NCBI RefSeq assembly: GCF_009769165.1
Contig: NZ_CP043476.1
Coordinates: 62,001-126,000 of the forward strand
DNA: 64,000 bases
DNA from: Xanthomonas hyacinthi
GTDB taxonomy: Bacteria; Pseudomonadota; Gammaproteobacteria; Xanthomonadales; Xanthomonadaceae
Direction: 5' to 3'
This document shows, one piece after another, positions 31,784 to 40,337 of this stretch. A program made the position numbers and the translations under genes. A model generated the notes under the pieces. The model worked only from the letters and a program-made list of their open reading frames with translations. It was not told where the DNA came from and made no database searches. Numbering within the stretch: the first letter of the stretch is position 1; each line of letters opens with the position of its first letter.

Positions 31784-33346
31784 TCACCAGAATGCGGCAT
31801 ACAGCGCGATCAGGATCGCAAGCACGCCCAGCGCACCGACCTTGAAGCTGATCGAAGTGGCGTAAGCCACATCGTCGGTGCGGATCGTGTCGCGCGCTGG
31901 CGCCGGGGGCGTCGCCAGCGACACCACGATCGCCAGCAGCAACGACAGCACGAATACCAGCCCGATCCGGTCCATGAACGGCAGCGCCGGCCACAGTATC
32001 TTGAGCGCGAACGACAGCACCACCGACCCGATCGCCGCGGTCAGCGCGCCGGCTTCGTTGGCGCGCTTCCAGAACAGCCCGAGCATGAAGATCACCACCA
32101 CGCCCGGGGTGAAGAAGCCGGTGAATTCCTGGATGAACTGGAAGCCCTGGTCGAAGTTGCCCAGCAACGGCCGCGCGGTGAGGATGCCGATCAGCACCGA
32201 CGCCACCGCGGCGATGCGGCCCACCCGCACGAGGTGCTTCTGTTCGGTCTGCGGGCGGAACTTGGCGTAGAAGTCCAGGGTGAAGATCGTCGCCACCGAA
32301 TTGATCTTCGACGCCAGCGAGGCCACGATCGCCGCCACCAGCGCGGCGAACACCAGGCCGAGCACGCCGCTGGGCAGCAACTGCATCATGGTCGGATAGG
32401 CCTGGTCGGGCTTGGCCAGATCCGGCGCCAGCACCACCGCGGCGATGCCCGGCACCACGATCACCAACGGCATCAGCAGCTTCAGGAACGCGGCGAACAC
32501 GATGCCCTTCTGCGCCTCGCCGAGGTTTTTTGCGGCCAGCGCGCGCTGGATGATGTACTGGTTGAAGCCCCAGTAGCTGATGTTCATCACCCACAGCCCG
32601 CCCAGCAGCACGCTCAGGCCCGGCAGGTCCTTGTAGAACGGGTTGTCCTTGGACAGGATCATGTGGAAGTGTTCCGGATGCGCATTCCACAGATGCTTGA
32701 AGCCGGCCAGCATGCCGGCACCGTCGCCGATGCGCGACAGCGTCAGCCCGGCGACCAGCAGCCCGCCCAGCACCAGCAAGGTGACCTGCACGATGTCGGT
32801 CAGCGCCACCGCCTTGAGCCCGCCGTACAGCTGGTAGACCAGCGCGAACACGCCGATCAGGGCCAGCGCCAGGGACTGATCCATGCCGGTGACCTGGCTC
32901 ACTGCGATCGAGCCCAGCCACAGGATCGAGGTCAGGTTGACGAACACGTACAGCAGCAGCCAGAACACGGCCATCAACGTGCGGATCCACTTGCCGTAAC
33001 GCTGCTCCAGGAACTGCGGCATGGTGTAGATGCCGTTGCGCAGGAAGATCGGCAGGAAGAACTTGCCGACGATCAGCAGGGTCAGCGCCGCCATCCATTC
33101 GTAGGACGCGATCGCCAGGCCGATCGCATAGCCGGAACCGGCCATGCCGATGATCTGCTCGGCGGAGATGTTGGCCGCGATCAGCGATGCGCCGATCGCC
33201 CACCACGGCAGGGTCTTGCCGGCCAGGAAGTAGTCCTCGGCGCTCTTGCTGTGCCCGGCCTTTTCCCGCGATACCCACTGCGCGAGCACGAAGATGCCCG
33301 TCAGGTAGACCAATACGATCGCAATATCCAATGTCGCCAGACCCAC
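31784..33346 (-). CDS. Sodium:solute symporter (SSS family), probable sugar transporter
   Basis: 520 residues from GTG 33346, which has GGGAGAA at proper distance; longer upstream frames are not supported. About 14 membrane segments are visible. Family pieces include EDYFLAGKTLPWWAIGASL, SAEQIIGMAGSGYAIGLA and SLASKINSVATIFTLDFY, the last matching the sodium-site helix of SGLT-type carriers. It is likely to import a monosaccharide with sodium. It lies between two polysaccharide-degrading enzymes on the same strand, which supports a sugar substrate. Confidence 0.88.
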   Translation of the reverse strand: MGLATLDIAIVLVYLTGIFVLAQWVSREKAGHSKSAEDYFLAGKTLPWWAIGASLIAANISAEQIIGMAGSGYAIGLAIASYEWMAALTLLIVGKFFLPIFLRNGIYTMPQFLEQRYGKWIRTLMAVFWLLLYVFVNLTSILWLGSIAVSQVTGMDQSLALALIGVFALVYQLYGGLKAVALTDIVQVTLLVLGGLLVAGLTLSRIGDGAGMLAGFKHLWNAHPEHFHMILSKDNPFYKDLPGLSVLLGGLWVMNISYWGFNQYIIQRALAAKNLGEAQKGIVFAAFLKLLMPLVIVVPGIAAVVLAPDLAKPDQAYPTMMQLLPSGVLGLVFAALVAAIVASLASKINSVATIFTLDFYAKFRPQTEQKHLVRVGRIAAVASVLIGILTARPLLGNFDQGFQFIQEFTGFFTPGVVVIFMLGLFWKRANEAGALTAAIGSVVLSFALKILWPALPFMDRIGLVFVLSLLLAIVVSLATPPAPARDTIRTDDVAYATSISFKVGALGVLAILIALYAAFW

Positions 33347-33491
33347 TGCACTTCTCCCACGGGCCGCGGCCCTTTCGCCTGTGTATCGATGAACCCGTCC
33401 CGCCGGGACAGGGATGACTTGCGCCTGATTGGCGCCGACCTTCGGCAATCAGGCGCTGGAGACAAACCCGCTTCGGAGGGCGGGCTGTTGC

Positions 33492-33551
33492 GGGAGGGAC
33501 TTCAGCCGCGACCAGCTTTGCCGGCCTACCGTCGGCGCTGAAGCCCCTCCC
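33492..33551. repeat. GGGACTTCAG-type intergenic palindrome, copy 2
   Basis: GGGAGGGACTTCAGCCGCGAC pairs imperfectly with GTCGGCGCTGAAGCCCCTCCC (quoted in part: GGGACTTCAGCCGCGAC and GTCGGCGCTGAAG). Same family as the copy at 23904. It sits in the 291-base gap between the SSS and GH3 genes, which holds nothing else clear. Confidence 0.7.
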
Positions 33552-33637
33552 ACAGGGGATTGCTGAGGGTTCGTACAAATCGGATGCTTGAATGCCCGAG
33601 CGCAGCCGCGGGCGGTAACGCATCCTTGGCAAGCCGC

Positions 33638-36229
33638 TCAGCGCACCGCGCAATCGACCACGCTCTGCGCGTCGTTGCTGGCGCCCAGCGCGATCCGCGA
33701 CAGCGCCAGGTCCAGCGTGCCGTCGCTCTCGATCACCGGCAGCCGCTCCAGCCTGGACACATCGGCGCCGGCGACGCTGAAGCACTTCAACGGCACCCCC
33801 AGCGTGCGCCATTCGCCCTTGGGCAGCGCCGCCAAGGCCTTGCCCAGATCGACCTGCGCCGCCGTACAGCCATTACCGCAGGCCACGCCGATGCGGGTCG
33901 TGCCGCTCGGCGCCGCATCCACCTTCAAGGTCAGGATCAGCTGCACGTCGCCGTTGCTCTCGCGCGACACGTCCAGCGGCCTGGGCAGCACCAGCGCCAT
34001 GCCCGCCTTGCCCTTGCCCGACCACTGCAGGCGGCGCGCATCCTCCTGCGCCTTGTGGTCGATCGCGGTGAGCTTGAGCGACCCGTCGGCCAACGCCGCC
34101 GGCGGCGTCACCGCCGGCAGATTGGCCTGGCTGGCGCCCTGCAGGACCATGTTGATGCCCGCCGCGGGCCTGCCGCGTTCGAAATACACCCCGCCCACCG
34201 CCTGCGCGCCGGACACGCCGGAGACTTCGGACAACCGGGTCAGATCGCCCTTGTCGGCGTAGCGCAGGCCATCGCCGAACGCGAACTGCGGGTTGTAGTT
34301 CTTCTGCCCGACGTTGTTGGCGTACTGGGTGGCGGTGCGCGGCCAGGAGAAGCTGAGCTTGCCGTGGAAATCGTACTGGATGCCGCCATCGGGCTTGCGC
34401 AGCAGCACGTCGGCGATACCGCCGCCTTCCGAACCTGGCAGCCACGCGGCGACGAAGGCGTCGGCGGCGTTGATCTCGCGATTCACCCACAGCGGACGCC
34501 CGCTCAGGAACACCGCCACCACCGGAATGCCCTCGGCCTTGAGCTTCTTGATCAGCTGCAGGTCGCTGTCGTCGCCCGGCTTGTACAGCAGCGTGGCGAT
34601 GTCGCCCTGGAACTCGGCGTAGGGGTTCTCGCCGAACACCACCACCGCCACGTCCGGTTTGTCCTGGTACTTGCCGTCGATCGCCAGCTCGGCGCTGCCG
34701 CCGGCGGCCTTGACCTGCGCCTGCAGGCCTTCCCAGATCGTATTGCCGTTCGGGTAGTCGGCGCGCTTGGTACCGGTGCCCTGCCAATTCAACGTCCAGC
34801 CGCCGGACTGCTTGCCCATGTCGTTGGCGCCGTCGCCAGCGACCAGCAACTTGCTCTGCGGCTTCAGCGGCAGCAGCTGCTTCTGGTTCTTCAGCAGCAC
34901 CAGCGACTCGCGCACCGCCTGCCGCGCGACCGCGCGATGCTCGGGCGCGCCGAGCAGCTCGAACTTGCCGCCGAGCGGACGCTGCGACGGCTTGCCGGCC
35001 TCGAACAGGCCCAGCCGCAGCTTCACCCGCAGGATGCGCCGTACCGCATCATCGAGCCGCGTCATCGGGATCTCGCCCGACTTGACCGCCTGCAATGCGC
35101 TCTCGTAATAGCCCTTCCAGCTGTCCGGCGCCATCAGCATGTCCACGCCGGCATTGAACGCGGCCGGACAGTCGTCGTTGCGGCACCCGGGCACCTGGCC
35201 ATGGCCGTTCCAGTCGCCGACCACGAAGCCGCCGAAATGCATCTGCCCCTTCAGCACGTCGGTCAGCATCGGCGTGTTGCCGTGCATCTTGACCCCGTTG
35301 AAGCTGTTGAACGAGGCCATCACCGTCTGCGCACCGGCGGCGATCGCCGGGGGATAGCCGGCGCCATGGATGTCGCGCAGCTGCTGCTCGCTGACCCGGG
35401 TATCGCCCTGGTCCTTGCCGTCGGTGGTGCCGCCGTCGCCGAGGAAATGCTTGACCGAGGCGATCACGTGCGCGCCGTCGAGGAAGCCGGGCTGCCCGGG
35501 CACGCCCTGCAGGCCTTCGACCACCTTGCCGGCGAAGCTGGCGACCACCTCGGGCGATTCGGAATAGCCCTCGTAGGTACGGCCCCAGCGATCGTCCTGC
35601 GGCACCGCCACGGTCGGCGCGAAGGTCCACTCCATGCCGGTGGTGCGGGTCTCGGCCGCGGTCACCGCGCCGATCTTGCGCATCAGCTCCGGGTCGCGCG
35701 TGGCGCCCAGGCCGATGTTGTGCGGGAACAGCGTGGCGCCGACGATGTTGCTCTGCCCGTGCACCGCATCGATGCCGAAGATGATCGGGATCGCCAGGCC
35801 GCCGTTGCCCTTGTCCATCGACGCCGCGTAGTAGGCGTCGGCCAGCTTCAGCCACTGCGCCGGACTGGCGTCGTACTTGCCGCCGGGATCGGAATTGCCG
35901 CCGGCCAGCACCGAGCCGATGTGGTACTTGCGCACCTCGTCCGGGGTCATGCTGGCGATGTCGCCCTGCACGATCTGCCCGACCTTCTGCTCCACCGTCA
36001 TCTGCGCCATCAACTTGGAAATGCGCGCTTCCAGCGCCGCATCGGCGGCCAGCGGCCAGGCCGGCGACGGCCACAGCTGTGGATGGACCGGCGGCGGCAC
36101 GGCGGACACGGCGGCGGCCGGCGCCGAGTGGCCGGGGCCGGCCGCAGCCAGGGCCAGCAGGCCCAGCGCGGCGGCCGGGGCCAGCGCATTGCGAATCGGC
36201 GCGGACACGCCAGCGGACTGTTTTTGCAA
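33638..36229 (-). CDS. Secreted GH3-family beta-glucosidase/glucan glucohydrolase
   Basis: 863 residues from a TTG start at 36229, chosen because GGGAGGGA sits 4 bases upstream; the frame is open further but without a start context. A signal peptide runs through ALAPAAALGLLALAAAG. The GH3 N domain has SVKHFLGDGGTTDGKDQGD and the nucleophile Asp in FVVGDWNGHG near residue 335; the C domain has ESLVLLKNQKQLLPL and LPGSEGGGIADVLL. A C-terminal galactose-binding-like segment ends in CAVR. It trims beta-glucosides or oligosaccharides in the periplasm or outside. Confidence 0.9.
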   Translation of the reverse strand: MQKQSAGVSAPIRNALAPAAALGLLALAAAGPGHSAPAAAVSAVPPPVHPQLWPSPAWPLAADAALEARISKLMAQMTVEQKVGQIVQGDIASMTPDEVRKYHIGSVLAGGNSDPGGKYDASPAQWLKLADAYYAASMDKGNGGLAIPIIFGIDAVHGQSNIVGATLFPHNIGLGATRDPELMRKIGAVTAAETRTTGMEWTFAPTVAVPQDDRWGRTYEGYSESPEVVASFAGKVVEGLQGVPGQPGFLDGAHVIASVKHFLGDGGTTDGKDQGDTRVSEQQLRDIHGAGYPPAIAAGAQTVMASFNSFNGVKMHGNTPMLTDVLKGQMHFGGFVVGDWNGHGQVPGCRNDDCPAAFNAGVDMLMAPDSWKGYYESALQAVKSGEIPMTRLDDAVRRILRVKLRLGLFEAGKPSQRPLGGKFELLGAPEHRAVARQAVRESLVLLKNQKQLLPLKPQSKLLVAGDGANDMGKQSGGWTLNWQGTGTKRADYPNGNTIWEGLQAQVKAAGGSAELAIDGKYQDKPDVAVVVFGENPYAEFQGDIATLLYKPGDDSDLQLIKKLKAEGIPVVAVFLSGRPLWVNREINAADAFVAAWLPGSEGGGIADVLLRKPDGGIQYDFHGKLSFSWPRTATQYANNVGQKNYNPQFAFGDGLRYADKGDLTRLSEVSGVSGAQAVGGVYFERGRPAAGINMVLQGASQANLPAVTPPAALADGSLKLTAIDHKAQEDARRLQWSGKGKAGMALVLPRPLDVSRESNGDVQLILTLKVDAAPSGTTRIGVACGNGCTAAQVDLGKALAALPKGEWRTLGVPLKCFSVAGADVSRLERLPVIESDGTLDLALSRIALGASNDAQSVVDCAVR

Positions 36230-36559
36230 GATCTTCCCTCCCAGGAACGATGAGCGCGGCGCCCGCCGCGCCGCGGCCGGAGCGGTCCGGCACGCGATCA
36301 GGCGCTTACGCTTTCGTAATCTGCGAACGGTGTCAACCAAGGCCGGGTGTATGCCGTGAGCGCAATGGCATATCGGATTGCGCTATAGCGGTGGAATACC
36401 TTCTGTGTAGCGATTCCTGTACCGGAGCGCCCATATGGAGCCGTGCTCATGCCTATCCAGCATGGTGAAATTGCTGCAGCACAGCATCGACAGGACCACG
36501 CACTGCGCAAATCCTCTGTTCTGAGCATACTGATCGTGCCCCGAGTTCGCGTGCCCCCG

Positions 36560-36676
36560 ATCGCGAACTCGCGCGATTGCCCGATCACTATCGGGTAACC
36601 CTTCAACAGCACCCATAGCGTCAGCGCGCTCATCGCCGTCAGCGTCACCCACCACGACATCCGGATCAGCAGCGAT
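36560..36676 (-). pseudogene. virB6 5'-region remnant at the far end of the effector array
   Basis: These 117 bases match the part of the intact virB6 that encodes LLIRMSWWVTLTAMSALTLW through GQSREFA, with only a few changes (for example GYPIVIGQ for GYRIVTGQ). The match ends abruptly on both sides. It is a truncated copy left by duplication or deletion. The rest of the 535-base gap 36230-36764 has no supported gene. Confidence 0.85.
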
Positions 36677-36764
36677 CATAGAGGATCGCAGAGTTATGCG
36701 ACTCGCTGGCGCCGATCCGGGATCAGCATGGCCAGTGCCGCGCCATCGGCGTCGCCACCGACGC

Positions 36765-37106
36765 TCAATGCGCCGTCGGCGACATGTTGGCGGGCTTTGG
36801 TCCCGTCCAACTGCCTGATTTCAGCGCACGCGGACACACCCGCTGGTATTGCCCCAACGAATCGTAATCCTGTGGCGTCCAGGGCTTGCCATAGGGATCA
36901 ACCGGCTGGCAATACGGCATCGTCATGTAGTTGCCCGTGTAGGGCGGCAACGGCATCCAGCACTTATCCGGATTTTTCTGGCCCTCGGTGCAAAATACGA
37001 ACGGATCATTATCTCGATACCGCAGAGTTTCCTGCGGCGCATTAACCGACTGCGCCAGTGCGTTACCAGCCAAACAGAACGACACGCAAAGCAGCAACTG
37101 TTTCAT
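36765..37106 (-). CDS. Small secreted hypothetical protein downstream of effector 1
   Basis: 113 residues from ATG 37106. MKQLLLCVSFCLAGNALAQ is a signal peptide with cleavage after ALA. The mature part is rich in Pro, Tyr and Cys (DPFVFCTEGQ, KCWMPLPPYTG, MPYCQPVDPYGKPW) with four Cys that could form disulfides. It sits 39 bases after the stop of effector 1 on the same strand. It could be an accessory or second immunity factor, but no family was recognised. Confidence 0.7.
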   Translation of the reverse strand: MKQLLLCVSFCLAGNALAQSVNAPQETLRYRDNDPFVFCTEGQKNPDKCWMPLPPYTGNYMTMPYCQPVDPYGKPWTPQDYDSLGQYQRVCPRALKSGSWTGPKPANMSPTAH

Positions 37107-37145
37107 TCGACCCACTCCCTTGGAACCCATTTATCCCGCCAGCGC

Positions 37146-38444
37146 CTAACGCGACATCGCGACCGGCTCTCTCGACTCGACCTGCTGTGTCTGCGCCTGT
37201 CGCTGCACTTCCTCGGTCATCTGCCGCGTACTCTCTTGCAACGACTGTACCTGCGCCTGCTCGCGATCCACGTACACCCGGCGCATCGCCGGATCGTTCA
37301 ATTCGCCCTGCACTCCGATCAGGCCGCGGCCGTCCTTGCTCGGCACCACATGGTCTATCCGCTCAAGACCGCTGACCTTGGCCTCGAACGCCATCTGCCC
37401 AGCGGCCTGCTCCAAGGCCTGGCGGTTGGCGAAGCCAGCGCGCTCGCCGAGCTTTTCCAGTTCGCGCACCGAACCAGAGTACAAGGCATGCTGCGGGTGG
37501 CTTGGATCAGATAGCAACGGAGCAGCAACAGCTTGTTGAGCAGGCACTGCCTGTGCAGGAGCATGCTGCGCTACTGCTCGATCAAGCGCCGCGCGGGTAT
37601 TGCGGCCGACAACGCCGTCCACCTGCAAACCATGTTCGCGCTGGAACTGCTCCACTGCATGGCGCGTGTTAGGGCCGAAGTCGCCGTCTGGATGCAGGGG
37701 TTTGCCGTCGCGACCGGTCAGGCAGAGCTGCGTTAGCTGGCCCTGCATCTGCTTGACGGCGTCGCCGTGTTCGCCTTGTTCAAGCTTGCCATCGGCCATC
37801 GGTTCAGCACGTTGGGAATGGGATGGTGCCGACAACTGTTGCGCAGGCTGGGAGTTGATCTGCTGCCACGCAGCATCCGGCGATAGACCGCTTTCGATCG
37901 CTTTCGCGTATGACTGCCGCATCGCGTTCAGCGCCTGGGCCGTCTCCGCCGCGTTGATAGATGCATGATTTGCACCACCTGACTTGTCATAATAGCTTTT
38001 CCCGGTATCGGGATTAGCAACACTTGCCCATTCTTGAGACAGCGCTTTCTGAGCAGCCTGCAAACTGGAGCCATCGGCCCCAACAATATAGTTGCGAACA
38101 TCCGGACGCTTATCGGAGATGAGATAATCCGAGAATACTTTATCTTGCATCTCATTAGAAAACGTCTCAGAACGATCCAGCTCAAGTGAGCTGGCTGCTC
38201 TGGCCATCGTCGCAGGGATGACTTGATAACGGCCTACAGCAAACAATCGTTGTGCATCGCCATTAGGTAGAGACTGTGCCTCCATGACCTGCCCCAAAGT
38301 CATGCTCGAAAAGTCCAAAGGCCCATCACTTCCGCGGACATGTTCCCGACTATCACTCCCTACATATGTCCCACGATTGTAGGCATTGTAGTTAGTGCGC
38401 CCCGACTCGCCACGCTGAATCAAATCAGCCAAAGGACTATTCAT
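37146..38444 (-). CDS. T4SS antibacterial effector 1: lysozyme-like domain, peptidoglycan-binding domain, XVIPCD
   Basis: 432 residues. The first 180 look like a lysozyme-fold peptidoglycan hydrolase (RGESGRTNYNAYNRGTYVG with a candidate catalytic Glu, LFAVGRYQVIPATM). Residues about 225-285 are a PG_binding_1 domain (DAVKQMQGQLTQL, GDFGPNTRHAVEQFQ). From about 311 the protein carries a XVIPCD (SDPSHPQHALYSGSVRELEK, GLERIDHVVPSKDG, GVQGELNDPAMRRVYVD) and a Gln-rich tail, the signal recognised by VirD4. It should be injected into rival bacteria and cleave their wall. Its likely immunity gene is just upstream (38488-39015). Confidence 0.85.
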   Translation of the reverse strand: MNSPLADLIQRGESGRTNYNAYNRGTYVGSDSREHVRGSDGPLDFSSMTLGQVMEAQSLPNGDAQRLFAVGRYQVIPATMARAASSLELDRSETFSNEMQDKVFSDYLISDKRPDVRNYIVGADGSSLQAAQKALSQEWASVANPDTGKSYYDKSGGANHASINAAETAQALNAMRQSYAKAIESGLSPDAAWQQINSQPAQQLSAPSHSQRAEPMADGKLEQGEHGDAVKQMQGQLTQLCLTGRDGKPLHPDGDFGPNTRHAVEQFQREHGLQVDGVVGRNTRAALDRAVAQHAPAQAVPAQQAVAAPLLSDPSHPQHALYSGSVRELEKLGERAGFANRQALEQAAGQMAFEAKVSGLERIDHVVPSKDGRGLIGVQGELNDPAMRRVYVDREQAQVQSLQESTRQMTEEVQRQAQTQQVESREPVAMSR

Positions 38445-38487
38445 AACACCTCCTGTGATAGTGCATCAAACGACAGCAACAGACGAT

Positions 38488-39015
38488 TTATTTCTTCGAT
38501 TTCGCATCCCACCAAGATACACGCAAACCCGATTCTTCACTTTCGACCTTGGCATCTTTAATATCGCCATAAGTAGCGACAGTCAATACTTGCCGCCCCC
38601 CAGCATCAGAAAACTCCATCAGACAATGGCCATCACCACTGCATTCACTGAGCTCAGGGAGATCATCGCACTCCTTGCAGAGATTCGGATCTGAAGAACA
38701 AACCTTGTCAAAATCAGCGCCTATGACGCTACGCTTGCAATCAGGATGCGACTTTGGCACCCAATTTCCAGATATCAATATACTACGCAAATCGCCGTAG
38801 GCCATCCCCTCTTTTAAACCAACAGGAACCACCGCGGCAACAGAATCCTTTGAGCTATCAGGTAGAGTAGCTGGCTCCTTAGATTGAATCTTATTTGATG
38901 CAGCAATTTCACCCTTCTGGATTTCAACGGGCACCGATTCCACTTGCGAAACACATCCCACAAGTAAAAAAGAGCTGCAAAAGAGTGGCAACACAACAAG
39001 AGAAACTATTTTCAT
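38488..39015 (-). CDS. Lipoprotein, probable immunity protein for effector 1
   Basis: 175 residues from ATG 39015. MKIVSLVVLPLFCSSFLLVGC is a lipoprotein signal ending in the lipobox LVGC (last 4). The mature part has paired cysteines (CSSDPNLCKECDDL, CSGDGHCLMEF). The local DNA is much more AT-rich than the chromosome, as is common for recently acquired immunity genes. In known Xanthomonas pairs the immunity lipoprotein precedes its effector, which is the arrangement here. No sequence family was recognised; the function rests on context. Confidence 0.7.
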   Translation of the reverse strand: MKIVSLVVLPLFCSSFLLVGCVSQVESVPVEIQKGEIAASNKIQSKEPATLPDSSKDSVAAVVPVGLKEGMAYGDLRSILISGNWVPKSHPDCKRSVIGADFDKVCSSDPNLCKECDDLPELSECSGDGHCLMEFSDAGGRQVLTVATYGDIKDAKVESEESGLRVSWWDAKSKK

Positions 39016-39064
39016 ACATCTCACCAAAAATAATAAATAAAAATCACCCACAATCTGATATAAC

Positions 39065-39562
39065 CTAGAATTTTCTAAAAAAAGGATCGGTACAATCAGA
39101 AAATTCAACAGTGCATTGCGAATTACCTCTTTTCTGACAATCCATCAATGCAGCCTTTCCGGCAATAGACTCATCCTTTGCTTTAGCAATGGAAAGCTCA
39201 CGCTGAAATGAGCTTACAACAGCCACACATTGATTAAAATAAGTTGCATCCACAGTACAGTCGGATAAGCCAGTTGAATGGCATCTACCTAAAGCATCCT
39301 GCCTGGCTTCATCCTCGGTAAATTTCCCTTTGGATGTCCATGCTCCGTGGCCTTGATTAGAGCTAACTAATGCACCCCATGTTTTAATCCACTCCCCAGT
39401 GGGACGCGGAGGTGCAGAACCCTCCTCATCTGGGAGGCATTGCGCGCTTCCCGTCTGAACTCCAACTGGGCAGCGAGTCTGCCCAGACACGTCTGATAAA
39501 GAAAAGCACGCCATGACAGAAATAGAAATAGAAATAGAAATATAAGATATTTTTTTATTCAT
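39065..39562 (-). CDS. DUF4189-like secreted protein, copy C
   Basis: 165 residues. A signal peptide (MNKKISYISISISISVMACF...) precedes the core QTRCPVGVQTGSAQCLPDEE, PPRPTGEWIKTWGALVSS, ARQDALGRCHSTGLSDCTV and YFNQCVAVV, with regularly placed cysteines. Two paralogues lie at 42329 and 43583 with the same motifs. The pattern fits the DUF4189 domain. It starts 7 bases after a truncated virB6 copy, the same linkage as for the other two. AT-rich. Possible roles are periplasmic accessory factor or immunity; unproven. Confidence 0.75.
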   Translation of the reverse strand: MNKKISYISISISISVMACFSLSDVSGQTRCPVGVQTGSAQCLPDEEGSAPPRPTGEWIKTWGALVSSNQGHGAWTSKGKFTEDEARQDALGRCHSTGLSDCTVDATYFNQCVAVVSSFQRELSIAKAKDESIAGKAALMDCQKRGNSQCTVEFSDCTDPFFRKF

Positions 39563-39569
39563 AAAAAAC

Positions 39570-40337
39570 CTAAACATTATTCCCATGGGCACCACGACTA
39601 CCAGGCAGAGCAACTTGGTTCTGGCCGTCGACCCCTCTGTTCGCATTTGCGTATTTACCCATGTCTGAATTACTCGTGTTATCCATGCCCGTTTGCTCAA
39701 CCCTTCCCGGCGCCTGCGGCGCATAAGGCTGCCCCGACGCCGGATCCTTGCCCACCTGGCCAAACGCCGAATACGCGTTGAACTGCCCCAGCGTGCCCTG
39801 AAAGAACGCCGCCGCCATCGGCGGCGCTGTCAGGATCAGCGTACTCAACACCAAGCCGATCCCTCCCTGCTGCAACGCCATGCTGCTCACACCCTCGCCC
39901 GTGCCGTTGGACACCACCCACCTCGCCAAAAAACCCGCCGCCACCGCACTGACCACCTTCGTCGCCAGGCTCACCGTGAAACTCAGCACCGCCAACGAAA
40001 ACATCGTCCCAATCCCGTACAACAGCCACTTCTGGAACAACGACTTCGTCGCATCAAATAGCAGGCACAGGATGAACAGCGGCCCAAACCCGATGAACAA
40101 CGCCATCGCCAGCTTGTTCAGCAATAGCAGCGAACCACCGATCACCCCTGGTCCTGCCATCCCGATCCCCGTGAACAACCGCGCCCGGTCCTTCTCCTTC
40201 GCCCGCTCCGGGTCCCCCGCCGTATTGATCTGGTCGATGCTGGTCATCGCCACCTGCATCAGCGCAAGGTTCTTGTCGATCTCCTTGTACGGACTGTCCG
40301 AGTTCCCCGTCACCGTCTTCACGATCGCGCTGCTCAA
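39570..40337 (-). pseudogene. Truncated virB6 copy (3' two thirds) with its own tail
   Basis: The frame starts inside virB6 at SSAIVKTVTGNSD and runs to the end (255 codons). From about 39708 to 40341 the DNA looks identical to 44213-44846 in the intact virB6. The last 45 residues differ (PGRVEQTGMDNTSNSDMGKY and on to GSRGAHGNNV). The 5' end is fused to the end of effector 2: the effector stop TGA is made from virB6 sequence, and a TTG at 40337 overlaps that stop. It could be translated by coupling, so a function is not excluded. Confidence 0.8.

Noticed and set aside
31339..31845. A 168-residue plus-strand frame
   Set aside because: Arg/Ala-rich, no motif, poor start context, and it overlaps the end of the SSS gene; treated as non-coding.
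36298..36660. A 120-residue membrane protein gene
   Set aside because: Its start is the virB6 remnant and the rest is unrelated out-of-frame sequence; it is a chimeric artefact of truncation.
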